A program made the position numbers and the translations under genes. A DNA stretch of 64,000 nt from Polytrichum commune. Taxonomy: Eukaryota > Streptophyta > Polytrichopsida > Polytrichales > Polytrichaceae. Positions 57,230 through 64,000 of the stretch are shown one piece after another (within the stretch, counting starts at the first letter, position 1; every line of letters starts with the position of its first letter). Under the pieces are notes generated by a model. It made no database searches and was not told the DNA's origin. It saw only the letters and a list, made by a program, of their open reading frames with translations. The stretch spans positions 74,725,554 to 74,789,553 of the forward strand of contig OX485803.1 in assembly GCA_950295325.1 (NCBI GenBank), in the 5' to 3' direction.

Positions 57230-57545
57230 TCAAACACCTATGTTTGAATGGAATGTGGTAACTTAGATGTGATTCCAAGAACAAATACCAAAAAAACATG
57301 TGTGTTAAAAAGAGATCAACCTATATGCTCAAAATATGATAAACATTCTAGATCAAATGCTCCACATAATTGGGGGGAACTGTACAACCGTCTATTGAGC
57401 ACATGAACCTTCACTTTGATAATGAATAAGATATTCATGTGATGTCCAAAAACTGCGACAAAAATGATGGTGACCTTGATTTAGATTTGCTACCCCATCT
57501 TGTACTAATCGTGTGTTTCATATCCTAAGAGAAGTGGGCTAGTTA
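57230..57545. repeat. Dispersed repeat, copy B (partner at 8720-9040)
   Basis: Same orientation as its partner; shares the words given there, with the order kept. Confidence 0.5.
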
Positions 57546-59193
57546 AAAGAAAGTCAAAAAAATCATTTAAGACCCATGTTGAGATTCCATGATCCCTACT
57601 TACCACAACCCTATTAATATGAGGAACATGTTTTTTGTGTTTGAATGAATAAGGGATATGCTCGTACGGGTTCAACAATTCCCTTTGACTAGAATCAAGT
57701 TGCCAAAAATAGATCATTACAATAGTCTCCCGATGATGTCTTTGAGACAACGTAATCTACTTTGCACTTAGAATACCTTTTACAAAAATTGCCCTTGGAC
57801 AATAAGGGCTAGAAAGCCACTTTATTCGGGTGCTTTTGTTTTCAATGCGGCTTTAGAACAACAAAGTGTGTACCTTCATGGAATGTGGACGATATATGGA
57901 AGAGAAGGTTCTCCAAGGATAGATTGACCACTAACCAAGCCTACAAACATACCAAGGTGGACTAGGCTTGAACGAATGCTAGTATTGGGTTACTTAGGTC
58001 CACGGATTGGCTCTTGAGAATTCGAATATATTATTGAGCAAATCCAATGGAAAGTATGAGAGTTGTTGCTTCTTTTGGAAGTCAAGGTGAGTATCTTTTA
58101 AAATGGCCAAGTGTCATTGTTAAGTTTTCTTCTGTGTATGTGTATTACATAGTCAAATATGTACCTATATGTTAGACACCATTATTCAACCCTCTTTCGC
58201 TTAAGATTGTCTCATGGAGCCTTCTATTTTTGGGAAAAAAAATCCACTTCATGGCTTCATCATGCAATGGAGGTGGCGTCCTTCTTGAAATAAACATCCC
58301 TTTCAATTTCAAAAATATGTTCATGAAAGATTCATGACATGCTTTGGATTTCAATGTAAGGGAATGACCAACCAATGTGCGGTTGGAGCTTCTAGGATGT
58401 CACCAAGGCTTGAGGACCAAGGCAATCTTGCTTGCCCGTGGTCATTGGCATTTTGGTCAACACCCCAAAGTAAACATGTCCCCAACATGGGATACAATAT
58501 GAGAGGCACCCTCCACCCAATCAATAAACTTTCACTCCTTCTAGAACATGAGTTAAAAATTTCACATGTATGTACTAAAATTTTGAGCTCCTGTATCTAA
58601 TCCTAACGATGAGCATATTCCATCCCGTCATGAAAAAATAGCCGAAGAAAACAACAACATGTTGTCACTAGTTGCCCCTTCATGCAGACTTCCACTTTGC
58701 GACTATTAGATCTTCTTAAGTTTCATCAATCTCCTAAATTATTTTCCTCGCAATGTATATTGCAATTAGCTAGGATGTTGGTGATACTGAACGATCAAAA
58801 AGTCTAGGGTAAGGTTTGTGCGTGTTATTTGGTTCATTTTCCATTTTCTCCAACTTCTACCATTTAGATTTACACAACAAAACCTTTGTTGCATTATCAA
58901 GTCTACTATGAACGTATGCAAAAACCAAATTGAAAAACGGACCGCCCCTTATTTAGTTATGGTTATCAGAAGTGCATGTTTGTTTGATTGGTTTTAGAAA
59001 TCATGTTTGTTGGTTTCTTAACGAATCATGTTTGTCTAATTAAGAAAAGGAGCCACTTAAGACTCATCTACCTTAACAAAGAGGAATAGGTTCAAGGAAG
59101 CAATAAGTTAGAGAGGAGCGGGCCATTCTCGACACCCAACTCCTGCCTACAAATAATCTCCAACTTGGGGGGAGGAGACCCTCCAAGCTACAT
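57546..59193. other. Gene-free stretch with a further dispersed repeat
   Basis: 58845-59005 matches 33620-33790 (same orientation). No coding sequence was seen. Confidence 0.4.
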
Positions 59194-59790
59194 TTTTGTG
59201 TCTAATTAGTGTGGAATATCATTTGCAGTTATGCATGGCTATAACATTTTACTAAGAGTATCATTTTTTTACCCAAATAACATAAGTACATTAAATATGA
59301 TATATAGTGTCACCAATTCCAAGTGTCTTGCTCAACACTAATTGTAAACCGCGGTACAGTGTCACCAACAGTAGACGCTAACCCAACATTATTTGTCATT
59401 CCTTGTAAATTTTTAGGGGGATTATAGATTTACAGTGTTGCAATTGCTGTGATTTAGAGTGTTGCAATTACCAAGTGATTTTTCATCCAAATTTCAATCA
59501 TCCATGACAAAGTTTCATCATAAGTTGCTGACAAGTGAAGGTAGGATTTTGGCCAATGGATGAATTCATCCATCATCCGTGAGAATATTTGTAAAATTAT
59601 TCATAAAAAGTGTCCTCCGAAAAGTTACCATAGTGACATAAAATACCATATGGAACTAAATATCATATGTAGTGTAGTTAGTATGCACACTGAAGAATAT
59701 GATATAAATTAGTTGGTAAAGAACGATAATGTCGGTAAAAGTTATAGCATCACGTAACTCCGAATGGTAATCTACTCTAATTAGACAAAA
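59194..59790. repeat. Foldback element interrupted by a family B MITE
   Basis: Outer arms: TTTTGTGTCTAATTAGTGTG at the left, and on the other strand TTTTGTCTAATTAGAGTAGA at the right, followed by matching CAGTTATGC/GAGTTACGT and GCTATAAC blocks. Inside, 59287-59679 is an inverted family B MITE (CACCAATTCCAAGTGTCTTG, AACATTATTTGTCATTCC, TTTCAATCATCCATGACA, AAATACCATATG). Confidence 0.7.
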
Positions 59791-60212
59791 CAATGTAATC
59801 GTTGGAGAGAGGAAATTCCAACGAGTAGCTTGGGTGTGGGCTTGGACAATCCCACAAGGGTGAAGCTAGGAGCCTCGAGAACCACTAGCCACCTCTAAGT
59901 GGAGGTAGGAACAGTTGAGGGGCTAATCACACTAGCCACTACTAGCACCATCCGTCAGAATCTCCAACTATAATAGTGTGAAAAGTAGTGGGCCATGATC
60001 TATTTCTCAACATGATCCCCCGCAATTTCACCGCTGGAACTGGACTGAAACGTTGGTGTGACTGGGGCATGAGGAGATCATAGTCACATCACAAAGCAAC
60101 TATTGTCACTTCAAACCCCCGAGGAGTAAGGTGTACAAGGAGGCACCAGGAGCCTCAAATTATGGCTAACAAATTGCAAGGCTTAGTGCGCAAGTTCCTC
60201 TTGAGCAGATTT
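59791..60212. other. Gene-free stretch
   Basis: Contains a phrase (GGGCCATGATCTATTTCTC, then GATCCCCC) of the kind found in plant retrotransposon borders, but I could not tie it to an element. Confidence 0.3.
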
Positions 60213-60295
60213 GGGCGAACCAACCCATACAATCGTTCCTTGTTGGATGCTTGAACCCTTGCCTCCAAGGAACCAGTGTATGGGTTGGTTCGCCC
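60213..60295. ncRNA. Candidate small-RNA-type hairpin (or minimal foldback)
   Basis: The left arm GGGCGAACCAACCCATAC pairs perfectly over 18 bp with the end of the right arm (GTATGGGTTGGTTCGCCC). Then come a 5-nt internal mismatch and 7 more pairs (TTCCTTG/CAAGGAA), around a 23-nt loop (60243-60265). This is the size and shape of a plant miRNA or siRNA foldback, but equally of a tiny MITE. No expression evidence is available. Confidence 0.3.
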
Positions 60296-61079
60296 CAACC
60301 CTCTTGAGCACATATTGAATTCGTAAAGTAACTTGGAAGTTATTGTGAAGCCATTCCTTTATTGAAACTAGTAGGGTCACTTCTTTTAGAATTACCTATG
60401 AAATTACAAATTATCACGCATAATATTCATGGGCTTAATGACCCCAAGAGTAATCTTAAGGAAAGACAATTTGTTACTTCTTTAACACGAAGGGTGGACT
60501 CATTTGGTAATGCTCGAAGGGCATAAATTAAGAGGAAGCTTATGGGGAACTTTGGCAACATGGTTGTTTTTAAGAAAGTGGAAGGAGAAAACAAGGTAAG
60601 AGAAATGTCAACAGCCAATGGGTAACAAGTGGAACCTTGAAGAAGAACCAGGATACTGTATTAATATGGTGTCAATGGAGAAATTTGCAACAGAAAATTG
60701 TCTAATGTTAGTAGCAGGGGATACGATCGAGACTTAGGTGTGTTCACAAGGGAGTTTGTGTAGTGTGTGGTCCCCCTTATTGGAATTCAATAGGACTAGA
60801 GATGAGACTCTACAAGCAAGAAGGCGTATGAATAATGCTTGAAGTGAGATGGTCTCCTCCACCCCTTGTTTTGCCCTTTATTGCTCATTTTTAATTTGAT
60901 TCATACAACCAATATGGGATAACTCTTCTCCCACTACAGACCAGCCTTGGAGGTTTGTATTATATTTCTATGACTACAAGCAAATTATTGCTCCATCTTC
61001 AACACTCTCACTTTGCCAATAGTCAAAGACTTGTAATACTATTGAGTTTCTCAACCCTATAAAGTGAGGTTCTAACATT
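60296..61079. other. Gene-free stretch next to the Copia relic
   Basis: May hold the missing RT/RNase H or 3' LTR of the Copia relic in degraded form; nothing was recognised. Confidence 0.3.
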
Positions 61080-63960
61080 GCCCATAAGATTCCACATATC
61101 GTTTCTAATTGCTTCACTCCAACTCAAAGGACCTTTAATTATTGCCACATTGACGCATTCCTCACCATGTTGAGGCAAAATGTAGTTCTGCCATCATTCT
61201 CCAAGCGGTCGCTGCTCCCTCGTGGGATATCGCCACTCATTGCTAAATCCTTCAACAATAACATCGTCATTTGCGGGTCATTTTCGTAGGTTTACAATTG
61301 CAATTCTATTACCTCCTATTTGTTTATTGTCATCCACAAATTGTCCACCACCAATAAACAACAATGATTTGGAAGATTTGTCCACCACTACCACCGTAGG
61401 GTTTTTATATCTCCCACTTAGACACATCTCCAAATCGTTTCTAATGCTCTCACTTTCTTCCTTCAAAACAACATCTCTATTTTTGTATGATTTACTTTGT
61501 TTCCAAACACATCAACCTATACACGCCTTCATACTTTCGTAATATCCAAGAAATACGTAATTGATTCCTTCGTGTTGAACTTGCCCCTCTTATCATTTGG
61601 GACCATTGCACATGTAATGCTTCCAAACATACACATGTGTGCAACGCAAGGCCTCCTCCCGCTCCACATTTCTTTGGGTGTGACAGAATGCAAGGCCCTC
61701 ATCGGACATTGGTTTAGTATATAAACCGTATTTGTCACCGCTTCCGCTCAAGGCGATTTCTCAAGTTTTTGAGCTTTGAGCATGTGTTTTGTCATTGCGA
61801 CAACGGTTTTATTTGTACACTCCGCTAGTCCAATGTCTTGAGGTGTGCTCCCAATGCCGTGTTCCATTTTTAAAAAAACTTCAAAATATTTCATAATGGA
61901 GTTCCCTCCCCTCATCCACCGAAACACCTCGATTCGTGCTCCAATTGCATATCTACAAATACTCGGAACTCCTTAAATCTCTCAAGCCACTCTCCTTTGG
62001 ATTTTATCATTTAAACCCACATCTTCTTTAGAAAATCATCAACAAAAGTAACAAAATATTTTGTCCCTCCCATGGACGTGTTTCTCATAGGGCCACAAAC
62101 ACCCGAATGCACAATCTCCAATGATTTTGTCGCTAATCACTCCTCATCGTTGCCCAACTTTACCGCATATTGCTCACCCACAGTGCATGCTTCGCAAACC
62201 AGTGTAAAGATGGGATGAGAGGTTTTACTTAGATTCATGCCCCTCATCATGCTTTGGAATGCAAAAATGTTCCTCACATCCATTGTCCAAGTCAGCGGTG
62301 CCAAAGCTCCGTCAGACCGCCTCCCGCACATGAACACACAAAGTTGACCACATCCGCTCCGCATACCTCCGTGAAGGTCATTTGATATAAATTTCCTTCG
62401 CGTTGAGTTATTGTAACCATGTCACTGTACGAACCTCCCACAATGCATTGGTTTACATGAAATTGCACATTCAACACGTTCGACAAATGTTTGCTTACCG
62501 AGAGCAAGTTGGTTTGCAACTTAGGTACGTGAAACACATTCATTATATCAATTCTATATAGTTTGCATCTCGTTTCAACTCTGACAACAATAGATCCCAT
62601 ATTGATAACTTTGGTCATGCTATCATCACCCAAATGCACATTGTATGAAAAATTACCTCGTAGGTGTCGAATGCCGCCCTATGCAAAGTCATGTGCTTGG
62701 TGGCTCCCAAATCCATCATCCATTTGTAAATGCTCCTCAAATGCGTTTGTGTTGCGTTGCAAATTCAAATTCGCCCTCATTTTTCATATTTTCAGCATTC
62801 TCCCTCTCATTGTTGTTTGTTTTATAGCAAAATTACACAACGTAGTCCGGTTTGCCGCAATAAAAACATGTTCTTACGCCTTGCCGCGAAAGTAGATTAT
62901 CTGCTTTGGTTTGACGCGACACCATCGTTGCGTCTTCGCCTTAGGGCTCCTTTCCCTTGCGCTTTGATATCTTATACATCAAACACGCCGTCATGTAGTT
63001 TATCGTCAACTCCTTCATCGTATTTTCTAAAGCGGTGATCAAGTATTCGTACAAGGTTGGCAACCTCTCAAATAAAGTCATGACGATATTTTTGTTCCGC
63101 GTCGGTACCTCCAAACACGCAATTTAATCCACAAGCGCTTTGGCCTTGTTGATGTGGTCCAACAAGTTGTCGCATTTTTTCATTTTGCATGTGAAGAATT
63201 TGTAGCGAATAAGGAGGATACATAACAAACTTCTTGTCTTGTGAATGTTGCAAAGGGTCTTCCACGCCTCTACCGATTTCTTTGCACATCTTTATGTGCA
63301 CAAGTCACGGGGGGATCACTCCATTGTCAAGTTGAACACCACGTGCGACCAAAAAAAATCTTCTTTTGGTAAGTTGCACCACCAAAATGGGTCAAAATTT
63401 TATCAATTGTTTTTCATGAGTAGATATACACAATACCTATGACATAGTTAAAAGTGGTAACTAAATTTGATGATTTGTTTTTTTCATAAAACATACCATT
63501 TCTAACTAGAATGACACAGAATTGAACTAAAACAATTACTTAAAAAATAAAGATGACTAAAAATTTCAAAAAAATATGCAAAAGATACTATCAATGGTTA
63601 TGTATTTGTAGAAAAAATATCATAAATTTTAAAATTATATATGGCATGTAATATAGGGGTAGCAAACTTTGTCCGCATGTGGTGTCAACTTGACAATGAA
63701 GTGACCTCCCCGTGGCACAAGTTGGTTGTTCATCAAGTTGATGCCAATGATGGATATGGCATTTTTTACATGTCTTTGGTACTTTTTCAACACTTTGGAA
63801 TCCGCATTGTAAGGTGGAGCCTTCTCCGATGCATCTACAATGCCCCAAAGGTCCATAGATGCCAAAACCATCTTCATTTTGAACACCTCAAGGCTAAATT
63901 TCTCTCCATGAAATTTATCTATGTTTCTAACCTCTTGATCTAAGATATGCCATTGTAGTT
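61080..63960 (-). mobile_element. Ty1/Copia retrotransposon relic (gag, protease, integrase, start of RT)
   Basis: Minus-strand pieces in canonical order. Gag N terminus: MVLASMDLWGIVDASEKAP near 63870. Gag UBN2-type segment: HINKAKALVD then VMTLFERLPTLYEY at 63180-63010. Zinc knuckle remnant: CFYCGKPDYVV then FCYK at about 62870-62825. Protease-side segment: VFHVPKLQTNLLSVSKHLSN at about 62550-62490. GAG-pre-integrase: ISHPIF...CEAC at about 62240-62170. Integrase: LEIVHSGVCGPM (62115-62080), FVTFVDDF (about 62045), then YILNQCPMRALHSVTPKEMW and SGRRPCVAHMCMFG (61730-61600). The linker to RT is GPLSWSEAIRNDMW (about 61135-61095). Frameshifts and stops separate them, and the first integrase Asp is Gly, so it is dead. 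LTRs were not found. Confidence 0.85.
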
Positions 63961-64000
63961 AGTTTTTTGCTATCACTTAAAACAACAACAACACTATATT

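Overview
The window is eukaryotic nuclear DNA from a land plant. The genes are split by GT-AG introns and belong to plant families: a PPR-SMR protein of organelle type, a mitochondrial carrier, two PAP2 lipid phosphatases and an F-box/kelch protein. Between them lie plant-style MITEs, a Copia relic and a long LINE. A spliced roadblock/LC7 dynein light chain gene is also present. Flowering plants have no dynein motors, so this points to a plant with swimming sperm (fern, lycophyte, bryophyte, or cycad/Ginkgo). The intron sizes and heavy transposon load make a seed-free vascular plant my best guess, but the species cannot be told from the sequence alone.

Layout. 1-1.16 kb: decayed 3' end of a LINE (+). 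2.3-9 kb: gene-free, with hAT-like and CACTA-like MITEs and a ruined IS630/Tc1-type transposase (-). 10.3-14.85 kb: mitochondrial carrier gene (+, at least 9 coding exons). 15-17.7 kb: three copies of one MITE family. 18.83-23.91 kb: PPR-SMR gene (+, 8 exons, about 928 aa). 24.10-25.86 kb: roadblock/LC7 gene (+, 4 exons, about 147 aa). 27.75-29.26 kb and 31.99-32.93 kb: tandem PAP2 phosphatase paralogues (+), one with an intron and one without, surrounded by direct and inverted repeats. 33-37 kb: intergenic, with foldback elements. 37.07-40.01 kb: F-box/kelch gene (+), with GC-rich exons in AT-rich surroundings. 41.9-43.9 kb: MITEs, a microsatellite and minisatellites. 43.9-54.9 kb: a nearly complete giant LINE (-), carrying a nested 335-bp element. 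55.65-56.93 kb: Tc1-like transposon (-). 57-61 kb: dispersed repeats, a nested MITE and a small hairpin. 61.1-63.96 kb: Copia retrotransposon relic (-).

The LINE is the most unusual object here. It has an ORF1 with an apparent RRM fold and coiled coil, then a stretch of tandemly repeated modules, then a giant ORF2 that starts with a 2A-like (ribosome-skipping) motif and continues with endonuclease, reverse transcriptase, RNase H and a CCHC knuckle. ORF2 stays in one frame for more than 7 kb, broken only by five stop codons and one clean nested insertion.

The host genes do not form an obvious pathway. All are on the + strand and are independent housekeeping or organelle-related genes: metabolite transport, organellar RNA handling, flagellar/dynein function, lipid phosphate turnover and probable SCF-type ubiquitination.
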